Assembly: GCA_024663395.1 (NCBI GenBank)
Contig: JANFAH010000068.1
Span: 217,190-281,189, forward strand
Direction of reading: 5' to 3'
DNA length: 64,000 nucleotides
Source of the DNA: Pisolithus tinctorius
Taxonomy: Eukaryota > Basidiomycota > Agaricomycetes > Boletales > Pisolithaceae
Position numbers and translations under genes: made by a program. Below, one piece after another: positions 36,271 through 47,171 of the stretch. Under the pieces are notes generated by a model. The model saw only the letters and a program-made list of their open reading frames with translations, made no database searches and had not been told where the DNA came from. Within the stretch, counting starts at the first letter, position 1. The number at the start of each line of letters is the position of its first letter.

Positions 36271-37197
36271 TTACACCTTGTGGAGATGCTTTAAGATGGC
36301 CTCTGCAACACCGCGTGCAGATGCCGGATTTTGGCCGGCGATTACATTTCCGAAAACGAGACCTCGGGCTGCTGACGCCCACATTAAGGGCTTAGCATTG
36401 AAGTTAAAATACTTACCTACCACGGTTCCGCAGCCTCATAAATACCCCCAAGGCTTTTGATCTTGTCCTCAACGAGGGAAGGCACATCCTTTTTAAAGCA
36501 TCAACTGCCTGTTATGCAAAGGCCCCTTTCTACTTGCCTTGACTTTGCCAGTCCGTTCCTCAGCGTTTGAAAATGCTGCGGTATGTCTCTGCAAGGTTCG
36601 GCTTTCCAGATGGGACCAGTATTCACAACGGCACTAACCAATGCTTGCGAGTCTAAAGCTTCGTAGGGACATCTTACCTACGCCGGTCCATGGCAAACGG
36701 GCAGTTGTCGACTTTCCCCCTGGTAGAACTACGGACAGTAGAAGGTTAATCCTCGGAGAAGAATGCGAGAGTCGGCCTACATCAGATCCTAGTTTAATAT
36801 TGGCCGGATCTTCGGGCAAGTCAATAACTGGGCCATGACCCCCGACGTAGAAAATAGCGTCGTAATCGTCTGCTTTGACACCGGATAGTTTTTTAGAATT
36901 TGTGAGTTTAGCCATCAGGGCTTTGGTAATCGGTGTTCGAGAAACGCACGGACATCATACATAATTTCCGCACTTACCTCGGCGCTAGACGGATCTACGG
37001 GTGGGTTGTGTCCTTTGGGAACTGCGAAGTCAATGTCGAAGTAAGGGGACAACACATAATAAGGGTAGGCGGCCCCGGGGAGGTACCATCCCTACTCACA
37101 GTTAGTACTGCCGCTCTCTTGCTACTCTGCACAATCACGCACCATATTCTTTCCTGTCAGAGGTGAAGACAAACAAGACCCTGCGAGTACTGGACAT
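36271..37197 (-). CDS. DJ-1/PfpI family protein (Hsp31-like), irregular gene structure
   Basis: Relatives are glutathione-independent glyoxalases and stress chaperones. Visible blocks are MSSTRRVLFVFTSD, GWYLPGAAYPYYVLSPYFDI with DFAVPKGHNPP, DDYDAIFYVGGHGPVIDLPE, the nucleophile elbow PVCHGPAALV (Cys codon 36693-36695), AFSNAEERTGKVK, VEDKIKSLGGIYEAAEP and a tail GQNPASARGVAEAILKHL. Joining them is awkward. The first junction needs a GC donor or a one-base change. The intron at 36489-36537 starts GCAAGT. Between the CHGPA block and FSNAEE the frame shifts near 36580, unless an intron removes about 15-20 conserved residues. It may be a functional gene with sequence errors or unusual introns, or a gene starting to decay. 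The catalytic Cys-His pair survives. Confidence 0.7.
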
Positions 37198-37537
37198 GAT
37201 GATTGACATAGGTGACATGGGACCGAGAGTAAGCTATTGCATGAACGGCTGGCGCTATACTATGGTGATGCAATGTACCCCTTGGAGTCTCCACGGCGGT
37301 TTCTCCTTGTACCACATACCCTTTTTTGGACATGATCAGTAACTTTTAACAAGAAGTTACCTAGCTGCAGCTATGACTGCGAACACGATCGGAGGAATAT
37401 CGTTGATCGACTGTGACGTACTCTGTTTGTGCGTGTGGCGCTTGATTCGGCATCTTTCGGCGTGCGATATAGATCAGTTCAGGGACCAGTACTCCAGTGG
37501 TCAGCGGACGATACTGAACACGATCCATCAGCTTGCT
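37198..37537. promoter_or_regulatory. Divergent intergenic region between the DJ-1-like gene and MOB1
   Basis: A 340-bp gap between head-to-head start codons. A few short frames occur but none shows coding motifs. Confidence 0.4.
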
Positions 37538-38621
37538 ATGTCGTCCTTCTTTGGTTTGTAAGTGCGCCCTTATATGCGTACCTGGATCGTAATCTCTGGC
37601 CATCAGGGGAAAGACGCGAACCTTCAAGCCCCGTAAGGACGTTCCAGAGGGCACGAAGCAATATCAGTTGCGCAAGTACGCAGAGGCAACCTTGGTAAGA
37701 CGTACCGATAGCGGACCTTTCATCTGATCACTTTATGATCTCAGGGATCTGGGAACTTGAGGCTTGCTGTCCAGCTTCCCGAAGGGGAGGACACCAATGA
37801 GTGGCTCGCCGTTCATGGTTGGTACAGTTTGACCCATGCGCTGCGACTCAATGTTGACTTCAAGTCCCCAGCTGTCGATTTCTTTAATCACCTGAACATG
37901 TTATACGGTACTATCACTGAGTTCTGCACTCCACAGGAGGTGTGTCAGGAAGGCGCACTCCACGTTCTGCCTCTCTTATCTGAGCGGAACAGTGCCCTGT
38001 CATGTCTGCCGGTCCTCGGTGAGCAAACCGTCGGCCTGGTTCCAAGCTCCGCAGTGTCTGAATGAAGCTTAAGATTTGAGTACCTTTGGGAAGATGGCAT
38101 CAAGTACAAGAAACCCACCAAACTCCCAGCCCCCCAGTACGTAGACGCCCTCATGAATTGGACGCAGAACATTCTAGATGACGGAAATGTTTTTCCGAAC
38201 AAGATCGGTATGGGCCTGGGTCTCCATTAACATACCCCCAGAAATTGGGATCTGATCTACTGGTCAGGTGTCCCATTCCCCCGTAATTTTCGAGACACGG
38301 TCCGCACCATCATTCGGAGGCTCTTCCGGGTCTACGCCCACATATATAGCAACCATTTCGACCAAATCTGTGCACTAGGCATAGAAGGTGCGGCTTTTGG
38401 CAGCACTTACTGGTCGTGGCAACAGGTTCTGATTTGTGTTCTAGCCCATCTGAATACCAGCTATCGGCATTTCTTTCTGTTCATCAATGAGGTACTTCCT
38501 AGTTCAGCATCGTATGTGGGAACTGGACCTTATTCCGCAGTTCGACCTTATGGACAAGAAGGAGCTAGCTCCACTTGATGAGCTCAACGACGCTATTCTT
38601 TCCGAGGACAAATCCCGGTAG
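37538..38621 (+). CDS. MOB1: Mob1-type kinase activator (Mob1/phocein family)
   Basis: Co-activator of NDR/LATS kinases in mitotic exit and septation. It is split into about eight small exons, so it has no long open frame. Joined in order these read [150 protein letters not shown] and [11 protein letters not shown]. The zinc ligands (Cys pair in EFCTPQEC, His pair in HIYSNH) are intact. The first exon ends after TT of a Leu codon, with a GTAAGT donor. Stop TAG at 38619-38621. Length and order match the family throughout. Confidence 0.95.
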
Positions 38622-39035
38622 TTCCTGCACGCACCCTACCCTACGAGCAATGCCGTCATGGTATGGCTGTCATCGCGCACTTATCGAGTATCGACAATCC
38701 CCCCGGAAAAGTCGAAGGGGTGTATATCGTCATCACTCATTGTGTCGTTCCGTTTCTTAGGCTATGTTGTTCTTCAATATCACTGTTTGTACCATTGAAA
38801 TAATGTTGAGTTCAATGAGTCTCGTGTATGCTAATGACACAACATATTATCTGCGTTCCGGGTGCAAAGGTGAAGAACAATTAGATGTTGTACACGTATC
38901 TGTTGCGTGGCGTGGAAACAGTAGCTGGCATGAAGTGTAGGAAAAGAAAGGAAGCAGGAAGTTTCTAGGTCATGATTCATAATACACCTGTGTTTTCGAT
39001 AGTGCCGTACGCGGGGGCGACGATGCATGAATATG
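38622..39035. other. Convergent 3' intergenic region, MOB1/BTB-like
   Basis: 414 bp between converging stop codons; AT-richer than the flanking exons, with no supported frame. It probably contains both 3' untranslated regions. Confidence 0.5.
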
Positions 39036-40235
39036 TCATATCGTTCTCTGGAGACCTTCAGCATAAAACCAGAGACCAAAGCACAAGCATACCTTCACAA
39101 CGGACCACTGCACGATCAGCGTTTTCAATCTCTCCTGCAGAGCCAGTTTGCATTGCTCGCACGACAACTGTTCTCCCAGCGGAGCGAGAGCCGATTCCAT
39201 TGTGCTTGTGGACAGATCTAAGCCGACTCATTATTAGGGGTGGTGTAAGTGTAGCAAGTGAGCAGTACCGTACCGGGTCTAGCGTCCCAAGCAAGGTAAG
39301 CAGATGCTAATGCCCAAGCACGAGTTAACTTCTTCTGCTCCGTGAAATCGCATGCCGAAGTGGGTGGATGTGGATGTGGTGGAGGTAAGAGTAGTCGCTT
39401 GAGGGCATCGGATCGGCCGAAGTGTAGGAAGAATAGACGTCTCAGGTACCTGGGACCCATGCGGTCGACCATTTCATCTGTGAGCACGGCAAGCGAGAAC
39501 GATAAAAGGTGGGAGGAAGTGGGGACAGCCAGGTCGTACAAGTCGTAACTCGCAGCGAGGGTGTAAAGCTCGAGGGGATAAAGTGGCGCATGAGATAGTA
39601 GTAGGTTGTAGAGGGGAGTCGATCGAGCGACATACTTTTTGACCGAGATCCCATAGGCATTCATTACTGCGAGGGCTGACGCAAGGGATTCGAAAGATGG
39701 AGAGTAATGAGAACATGATAAGTCGTAAATAGCGTGTAACACGATGTTCAATTCAATGGAGGATTCTGGAAAGGGGACCACGGGTCCCATGGGGCCAGAA
39801 TCTGTTCTGGGAGACGGTGGTAACAAGGAGCTAAAATTATTGTCGGATGCGGCAAGGAGGATATGCAGGTGAACGTAGAAGAAAACGGAGTCCGACGACA
39901 GTAGGACAAGGTCGGGTGAAAGTGAGTGAAGCTGTGCGCCAGGAAAGAATGTGGTGGACACAGACACAAGTGTGGTTTCGTCTGGAGGTGAGTCCGCCGG
40001 AGATGAGGCGAAAGATTCCTAAGAAAGTGTCGATGTTCCGTCAGCCCGCCCAACACGATGTTACGCAATACGAACGTACAGGGGGTGTTGGAACCTGACC
40101 AAGCATGGTACCAATTGGTGGTTCCGCCCGTTCCGCCACAGGTTTTTCAATCGCGGACCCTAAGTCCAACTCCAAGGGCTCAGAAACAAACTGAAACACA
40201 AAGTCCCAGTCAGGGGCCTCCGGATTTCCAGCCAT
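39036..40235 (-). CDS. BTB/POZ-like protein of basidiomycete type
   Basis: Predicted BTB-fold protein of unknown role. Four exons join: an N-terminal exon (MAGNPEAPDWDFVFQFVSEP) ending TPP before a GT-AG intron; a large exon with a BTB-like segment (DLVLLSSDSVFFYVHLHILL, then VVPFPESSIELNIVLHAIYD) and a helical region (LELYTLAASYDLYDLAVPTS, RRLFFLHFGRSDALKRLLLP, TRAWALASAYLAWDARP); then DLSTSTMESALAPLGEQLSC with CEQCKLALQERLKTLIVQW; and a last exon adding only RTI before TGA at 39036-39038. The conserved-looking helical half and the Cys-x2-Cys near the end resemble a family common in mushroom-forming fungi. I do not know a function; protein-protein interaction is only inferred from the fold. 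Confidence 0.75.
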
Positions 40236-40800
40236 GGTGGATGACGGTTCTTCGATGCGTATGGAGAGGAACGGCTTATAGGGTACTCCGCGGTGAGGAA
40301 GTGTACATGCAAGGGGGAAAGGAACGATTATACTGGTAGGCTGGTGGGTGCAAGGGACAGAAGATTTCAAGACAGACGATATACAGGGAGGGGTTTTATC
40401 CCCGCAAGCTTATTTGCCTTAGCTGTGTGGCCACAAACAAAATGCAGTTGCCATTTTGGGCGAGCAACGGGTTTCGCCGGCCAGTCGATGGCGGGAGGTA
40501 AGCAGGCTCAGATTCGAAACCACGTACTGCCAGTACCCATACTCACGGATATCTACACGGGTCGATGGGTTGAAGGCCTCGTCCGCTGTTTTGCTCACTA
40601 TCCCAAACGACACCTGAATTATGTTCGCAAAACCTCCCTACAAGTGGTCCAGAGTGTAGCAACTTCAATCTCCGAACTAAAGCGTGCTGTAACCTTTCGT
40701 CAGACACGGTTAGAATTCGGGGTTGCTGAGAGAAAATCGCTCCACCTTCAGATTTGATGCCCAAGTCATGAAGCGACCGCCAGGTGAGAATATCACATGT
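40236..40800. other. Intergenic region between the BTB-like gene and DBP8
   Basis: 565 bp upstream of the BTB-like start and downstream of the DBP8 stop. A 154-codon open frame runs on the plus strand (40293-40757). It lacks a recognisable domain and overlaps the expected promoter, so I do not call it a gene. Confidence 0.4.
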
Positions 40801-42844
40801 CTACACCGACATCCATTTGCTTTTTTTGGCTTTTGGCTTTATGAATTTCTTCTCTCTTACCAAAGTTTGAATCATGGAGTTCCTGAAGCGTAATATCAAT
40901 TTCGGTGAGCAAGTTGGGGATCCTAACCCAAACTGACCATGTTTGCAAGTCTCTTGGCTGTAGAAATGGTGTTTAATTTCTCAAGCACCTTATCTTCAGG
41001 CGCAGCGATCGAGGTAAGTTTGGTTCCTGATCGAGACACGTGATGAAACACTCATAATCGGTAAGCATGCAGCTCACCGATGCGATCCTCTATCCTCAAC
41101 AGCCGACCTTCGTCCATCTCTGTCACAAAGCTTATTGCCACTCCTCCCTTGCCCGCTCGGGCCGTCCTTCCTACGCGGTGGGTATACTCTTCTGGTTCTC
41201 TCGGGAGATCCCAATTAATGATCATGGCGACATCTTCGATATCCAAGCCACGTGCACCCACGTCTGTCGAAACTAGGACGGGAACAATGGCTGATTTGAA
41301 GAGAGATAATGAAGCGAGTCTCTCCCGTTGAGTGAGCCGCGAGTGCAATCCCGTACTCCGAATGGAGAGTGTTTTCAGCATGTTCACAAGATAAGCAACA
41401 GTACGAGGCTTTGTGCAAAAGATAATTGTAGGAGGTGGCTGTAAAATTTTCTCTTCTTCTTGGTGGTGCTTCCGCGACCTCTTGGTCTTCTTCGCCACCT
41501 TCATGCCAAAGGGTTCCGGTGGCACGCGGCGGAGTCGTATCGTGCTTTCCGGTGGGTTGCACAACAAATGAAACAAATAAACCTCCCGAACATGATACGG
41601 GACAAGCAGGTAGTGTTGCTTAAGGTTAGCAACTGTCTCGACCCTGTAATGCCAAGTTATTTAGATATTTAACTGCATCGGGAAGTCCCCTACGGTGATT
41701 CGGCTCGATGAAAAAATGGTTTCATTTTCCCGGGTTTCGGTCGTGTCTCTGCTAGGACCTCGACGGCAGGGGTCAGGGTAGCTGTGAAGAGACACGTCTG
41801 TCGCTCTGTAGGTAAGTGCTGGAACAAGTATGCCAATTCCGGTGCGAAAGTAGGGGCGAGTAGTCGATCGGCTTCATCTAAAACCTGTTGCAATCTAAGT
41901 TAGAAAACCCGAAGCCTCGCGCCGCAGTAAAATGTGTTGACTCACCAGATATTTAATTCTAGAGAGATCCCAGCCGCCACCACTACTTTTGAGGTGGTCA
42001 ACTATTCGACCAGGTGTCGCAACCACCACGTGGGGACGGGTATCGAGCTCAAGGGCCTGAGTAATCATATCCATGCCCCCGACAATGACGGATGTGCGTA
42101 TGCCAATAGCAGCGCCAAGTACAGCAAATTGTTCTGATATCTGGAACGCAAGCTCTCTTGCGGAAGAGTCCAGTTTTTGACAAAGGCTAACCCAAACTGG
42201 CGATATATACTTACCGCGTCGGTGTGAGAACAAGAGCAAAAATACCATACGGGTCCGCGACAAGTCTTTGAATTATCGGGACGGCGAAAGCTATAGTTTT
42301 TCCGGAGCCCGTCTTCGCGTGCCCTATACAATCCCTTCCTTGAAACATGAATCGATTATATGCAGTACCTGGCGCCGCGTATAGGTTGCGGCTTACCTGA
42401 CAGAAGCGGTGGGATACATGCCGCTTGGATTTCAGTAGGGGTGTGAATAGACATACGACGCAGCGCGGCTTCCAGCGATGGGGAGATTCCCATCTCGGCG
42501 AATGAGGATACTAGTTGCGTCGGTGACTTGGTGAATTCTTTTGGGATCTTAGAATCACGAGAAGAACTTGGCGCCTCAACTTCGCCCCGGCGGTCTTGCT
42601 GAACCTCCCTCCTGCTCACACCAAATTCTCTAACGCGTGAAAACCGATCGTCAGAAAGGGGAGAACCCTCTTCGTCGGATGATGGCGATCTTCCTTCCGA
42701 GTCAGTGAAATCCTGAAAACTACCATTTTCCGGGAAGTTGTCATCATGGTAGGACGAGCGGAGGCGCTTGGTTGGTCTTGCCTCCTCCAGCCGAAGCAAG
42801 TCATCTGCGGTCAGTTCGTCGCACCGGTCTTGACGGCGACCCAT
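40801..42844 (-). CDS. DBP8: DEAD-box RNA helicase Dbp8 (DDX49-like), 40S ribosome biogenesis
   Basis: Nucleolar ATP-dependent helicase of the small-subunit processome. After a Ser/Asp-rich N-terminus the order is: Q motif ([34 protein letters not shown]), motif [17 protein letters not shown], motif [11 protein letters not shown], motif III FTATLTP (TAT in place of SAT), then [27 protein letters not shown] (motif V) and [13 protein letters not shown] (motif VI). The C-terminal tail [18 protein letters not shown] is the usual basic end. An insert between the RecA lobes is Lys/Arg/Glu-rich. Several short introns interrupt it, one inside motif II (after KYLV). The start is ATG 42842-42844 ([10 protein letters not shown]) and the stop is 40801-40803. 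Confidence 0.92.
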
Positions 42845-43120
42845 CTGTGATACGTGTTGGTGGCGGTGCAAACGCAGAAAGTAAATAAGGGGGCGTTGGC
42901 GTCACAACATCTGTCACACACAGACAACTCCTTGGCAGCGCATCGTATGGATAACGAACAATATTTGATACAGCAAGTGACACTGGAATACAACTTGTAG
43001 TAGGGATCAACCCGTGAATAAGGCTACAATCATGGAAGACTTTTAAAGACATAACGTTCGTCTAGACCGTTATAAACCATAAGCGCTCGATTTGAAGACA
43101 TTTTGATCGTTGCGTGTTAG

Positions 43121-44472
43121 CTAGAGCTGTTGATTCCCTTGTCCCTGCCAAAGATTTTCCTGCTCAGCAGAGGTAGAACTTTCGGGTAACCAGGAGAGAA
43201 GGGTCGCATGATAAGGATCTAGCCCGTCGCCGGGACAGTTAAACGTCGCTGGAGTATTCCAGGCACTCAAGAAGGGGTCCGCATTTTCTCCGAAGGGAAG
43301 CGGAGAAGCAGTCGATCTCAACAATGGTAATGGCGTGTAGTCTTGGCCCAGGGTATGGGGCACATGATGTTCCTTGAGACGGAAATACGCGGAGGGCGGT
43401 TGAGTATCACCCAGTATGCCAGAATTGTGGTCGGTTGTTGGCACCTGCAAAGAAGTCAGATTACACGCCGGGATGAAATAATCAAGTTACAAACAATATT
43501 CAAGCCTTGCACCAACTCCGACAGCATATTCTCCGGATTGAACAGCGTAGCAGATTGACCCTCATAGATTTGCGTTTGAGGTGCATTCCCGCCGAATGGG
43601 CTCACGCTTGTCAACTGATCTTGCAATGTAAACGGAGGCAACACCGTGGCCAGCGAAAGCGGAGACAAAGCCAGTGGGGCAGGCGTGGAGGGCATGGTTG
43701 ACCCCTTCGGAGTAGTCAACCTGCCATCATCGTACGGAAACATCCTTGCAGAAGATCCAGTGGCCGGTGGCCCACGCACTGGGCCTATGGAGGATTCAAT
43801 AGAGTTGGAGAACGTCTCTGCGGCAGAACTATCATGATGTTGACTAGTGTTGCCGTTGCGCTTATTTTTGCCCGTCCGCTTTCCTGCGGTCCTCCGAGTC
43901 GGCCTAAATTTGTAATGGGGGTACTTGGCCTGGTGAGCAGCCGTCACCGCCGCGGCTTTCTCATGCCAGATTGCCTTTTCTTCTGCGGATAGCATATTCC
44001 AACATTCGCCAATAATGCGGCTCAGATTTTGTTGACGTTTTTCGACCTCCCGTGGTATAGTACGTCTCTTCAGGAAATCAGAACGATAAAGCAAGAAAGC
44101 GTTCGGAGGTCGTGGGATGTGCTGGGGGTGCACTTCGACTAGGCGTTGTTGAGTAAAATTCGGATCGAAAGAAACAGACGTGTCCTCAAAGAACAACAGG
44201 GATGACGTGGGGAAAGGTGATTCATCAACGGGTGTTGAAGACGCTGGCGCTGGACGAAAGCGTCGGCCACTCGGGAGACCAGGAGGGGCAGATTGAGCAC
44301 GGAAGTTTCCAAAAAATTGGGGAATTTCCATAGAAAGAGGAGTGTGACGCGGAGTAGAGACCGCGGAACTAGCCTGAAGGTGTCCGTCGACAGTGAGAGG
44401 GGGGACGTAGCCTACTCCAAAGCATGAGTGGCAGTTACGGTACGCAAAAGGAGGCAAACCGTCGGAAGTCAT
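43121..44472 (-). CDS. HMG-box transcription factor (MATA_HMG type)
   Basis: Sequence-specific DNA-binding protein. The HMG box spans about residues 118-190: HIPRPPNAFLLYRSDFLKRR, then NLSRIIGECWNMLSAEEKAI, WHEKAAAVTAAHQAKYPHYK and a basic RPTRRTAGKRTGKNKR tail. The RPPNAFLLYR start and KYPHYKFRPTRR end are typical of fungal mating/pheromone-response HMG factors. The N-terminus is Pro/Ser-rich with a small Cys cluster (NCHSCFGVGY). The C-terminal half is Pro/Thr-rich. One intron (43445-43494) separates a last exon ending QGQGNQQL. The start is ATG 44470-44472. No pheromone, receptor or homeodomain genes lie nearby, so the context does not mark a mating-type locus; role unknown. Confidence 0.88.
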
Positions 44473-45279
44473 GGTGAAAACTTCAAGGGGCTGGCGTCAG
44501 GGAGGGTACGTCCAGCAGGGGAAAATACTATGACAATCCAATAAAGAACGCAGGTGATCCTCTCTTTTATACAGCGCCCAAAGCGGCGAAAAAGCTGATC
44601 GGCATAAATTAGTGGCATAGCTCACTAGGTACGCTGAAAGATATGTCCATGAAAGACCTGCGAACAAAGTAGAAAGGCGTGGACAACAGTTAACGCGTGG
44701 CACGTGACTTGAACATAGCAACGCCGGCACCGCGCGGACGCACGTTGCGGGAGCCTTTGACTTTCGAGCGCAGGGTACATCGTGACACGCATGTTCACAC
44801 GTGTACTTGTTCGACGTTAGCATGGCTTTTACTTACCCCAGATTTCCCAAATACACCTCTTGACGATTCTCGTCTGGGTAGTTGCGTTGGGCCCGGTGCG
44901 ATGAGTTGAGATGGCACGCAACTAAGATCATGCCTAAGTGATCCCCTGAATCAAGGACACCCAAACTTTTTATTCGCCTCGTGGCCTGCGTCGCGGTCGT
45001 TAGGCGGTATGAGGCAAAGGGTCGAAAGCCCCACAATGCAGGATGCCCGGGGCTACGGATCGGCTCTCACACTCGGCCAGCATCGACCGGCCCTTGGGGG
45101 ATCCAATCGATTTTTCGGGGCTGTAAATCAATTATTGTGACATCTAAGAAATAAACACGTGTCGAGTGGGTCCCCAATGAGTTCCGCAATGACGTCAAAA
45201 TCTATTCTGCACTACCAGCTCTGTGTTTCATTCGTCAGTCTGGCAATGAGTAAAGTGACCAGGCGCCTTAACTCACGAT
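44473..45279. other. Intergenic region between the HMG-box gene and SUA5
   Basis: 807 bp upstream of the HMG-box factor start and downstream of the SUA5 stop. Only short frames without motifs occur. The part next to 44473 should be a rather long promoter and leader, consistent with a regulated transcription factor. I looked for tRNA-like B-box sequences and saw none. Confidence 0.45.
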
Positions 45280-46551
45280 CTACGCGGACATCGTGATCCA
45301 GTATGCTTCTCCAGCGGCTTTTTTTACCCTGTTCATAATGGCTAAACCCTCCCTGTCCTCGGAAACCTCTTCGATGAGAATGATATCAACGCCGGCCTTT
45401 TCCAATGTGAGCAAACCGTCAAAGAGTCGTCGAGCCGTCACGGCTGGCTCCGCCGAGGATCCAAGCACATATTGATGCCACTGGATTTCGGCGTCATTAA
45501 CAAGGCCTTCGACAATGCTGGAGTCCGATGGTGTCATTAGTCCGACTTTTAACGATTTGCAAGAAGTCATGGAACGCTTCAGGGAATCTAACAGATCCAA
45601 AGGTGTAATAACCTCTACTCCAGGTGGTGGTTTAGATATCGTCCGCAGCAACTTTACCGGAACCGAGGGTGAGTAATGACGGTACTTCATCCCAGGGGTA
45701 GTTGGAGCCTGCTCGATGTCTTCGTCCAAAAAGTCGCGACGGTAGACCAGGACCTTAGGGACTGCTCCTTGATTAAAATTCTGTTGTAAGACCCGTTCTA
45801 TATCCTCCACCGGAACGCCGCCAGGTCTGAGCACACGAATACTTCCATCCTCGTGCAAGCCGTCGACGACGGTACTCTCCAACCCGACGTCACAAAAACC
45901 ACCATCTAATACGAGGCCTAGTTTCCCACCGAGGTCGCGAAGGACATGATCGGCACGAGTGGGACTTGGCTTCCCGGAAGAATTAGCGCTTGGCGCAGCC
46001 AAAGGAGAGCCGGAGATGGCGATCAGAGCCCGCGCAACGGGGTGGGAGGGCATTCTAATAGCAACAGTTGGTTGGCCCGCAGTGATGATACTTGGTATTT
46101 TGGCGGGATCACGCGGGAATAGCAAGGTGAGTGGGCCGGGCCAGAAATGCTCGATTAGGACCCGGTAAGCACTTGGTATGGTATAACCAGCAGGAAGTAA
46201 AGACAGCAACATGTATTGGGAGGAGATATGAACGATTAGGGGGTTGTCTGGTGGACGACCCTTGGTAGCAAATATCCGGGCTGAGGCTGAAGCATCGAGT
46301 GCAAGAGCTCCGAGACCATAAACGGTCTCTGTCGGGAAGGCAACCGTCTGAAGGTCCTCTACCAGATGGCGAGAAGCGGTTCGTATAGCTGCCAGAGTTT
46401 CCGATGACTTGATCAGGGGTACACCATCGGCATCGAACGAGATAGATGAGGGGTCGCACTTGAGCACCTGGGTTGATAAGGAAAGCGTGGGCGCAGGAGG
46501 CCATTGCCACAGACGACTAATCGTGGCGAGACAACGTTTTAGAGTGTTCAT
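45280..46551 (-). CDS. SUA5: Threonylcarbamoyl-AMP synthase Sua5 (YrdC domain)
   Basis: Makes threonylcarbamoyl-AMP from Thr, bicarbonate and ATP, the first step of t6A at tRNA position 37, needed for accurate ANN decoding in cytosol and mitochondria. A single uninterrupted frame of about 423 residues. The YrdC domain starts near residue 60: TVAFPTETVYGLGALALD, IFATKGRPPDNPLIVHIS, FWPGPLTLLFPRD, TVAIRMPSHPVARAL, PLAAPSANSSGKPSPT and GLESTVVDG. The C-terminal Sua5 domain follows the linker PTTPGMKYRHYSP, with ends such as GLAIMNRVKKAAGEAYWI. The first 25 residues are basic and hydroxylated and could be a mitochondrial targeting signal. The start ATG is 46549-46551. It is one of few intron-free genes here. 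Confidence 0.95.
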   Translation of the reverse strand: MNTLKRCLATISRLWQWPPAPTLSLSTQVLKCDPSSISFDADGVPLIKSSETLAAIRTASRHLVEDLQTVAFPTETVYGLGALALDASASARIFATKGRPPDNPLIVHISSQYMLLSLLPAGYTIPSAYRVLIEHFWPGPLTLLFPRDPAKIPSIITAGQPTVAIRMPSHPVARALIAISGSPLAAPSANSSGKPSPTRADHVLRDLGGKLGLVLDGGFCDVGLESTVVDGLHEDGSIRVLRPGGVPVEDIERVLQQNFNQGAVPKVLVYRRDFLDEDIEQAPTTPGMKYRHYSPSVPVKLLRTISKPPPGVEVITPLDLLDSLKRSMTSCKSLKVGLMTPSDSSIVEGLVNDAEIQWHQYVLGSSAEPAVTARRLFDGLLTLEKAGVDIILIEEVSEDREGLAIMNRVKKAAGEAYWITMSA

Positions 46552-46750
46552 CAGAGTGATATGGTAGTGAACGGCTGGAGAGTGCACAAAATTCTTCCCG
46601 TGATGATGAACCAAACAAATCAAACTGGCTCGCATCTACTTTCAAACGAACCACTATGTATCTATCCAACTTCAAAGCGGTCCCTCATCATTTTTGGTGT
46701 ACTACGCATGGGCCTGCCAAAGCAATGTCCATCAAACCTGAATATGAATC

Positions 46751-47171
46751 TCATTTCTCCGAGCCGGAGGTAACTGGCATATTCAGGCCAACCCGTCTGG
46801 CAGTGGCCTCTATTCGCTCTTCCGCTGTCAAATCAACGAGGGGATTATATCTTTCCAATAGCGTCTATGGCGCGTGTGTGTTCAGCGAGTCGTATCAAGA
46901 CAACCTGATGCTCTCTCACCTTGTACTGCCTCTGCGAGTGCATGAAAGTCAGGACGTCCTCCACGTCATGCTGGAATGTTTCCGACTGGTGATTCCTTTC
47001 GAACAGCGTCCGAAAATTGGTCGAGATTTCCTGGTTTCTCTGGGACCGGGGAGCGATACTCTGAAGGCTACTCAGAATACTAATGCAGGGTATGTGTGTC
47101 TATGAATTACTAACCGCCTTGGCCACCTCCCTCACAAGGCGTCGATACAGACGCGAATGTTGAGAAGCCAT
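46751..47171 (-). CDS. FMC1: Fmc1-type LYR-motif ATP synthase assembly factor
   Basis: Small mitochondrial LYR protein that supports F1-ATPase assembly by helping the chaperone Atp12. The first exon gives MASQHSRLYRRLVREVAKA with the LYR tripeptide. The second gives LSSLQSIAPRSQRNQEIST, NFRTLFERNHQSETFQHDVE and LTFMHSQRQYK. After a 55-nt intron (46865-46919) the third gives TLLERYNPLVDLTAEERIEA and TARRVGLNMPVTSGSEK before TGA at 46751-46753. The LLERYNP...LTAEERI..TARRVGL block is the hallmark of fungal Fmc1. The exon 1-2 junction is not settled: the obvious donors and the acceptor near 47085 do not give a consistent phase, so a base error or an unusual splice is likely. It is hidden behind a longer chance frame on the opposite strand. 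Confidence 0.8.

Noticed and set aside
36690..36900. Suspected loss of the DJ-1 catalytic cysteine
   Set aside because: Removing a normal GT-AG intron restores DFYQGESRQLPVCHGPA in frame; the Cys-His pair is present.
44497..44823. Minus-strand frame of 108 codons upstream of the HMG-box gene
   Set aside because: Cys/Leu-rich translation without domain, located in the expected promoter and leader region; treated as chance.
46656..47105. Plus-strand frame of 149 codons between SUA5 and the RRM gene
   Set aside because: It overlaps FMC1 on the minus strand, which has a diagnostic LYR/LTAEERI pattern; the plus-strand translation has no family resemblance.
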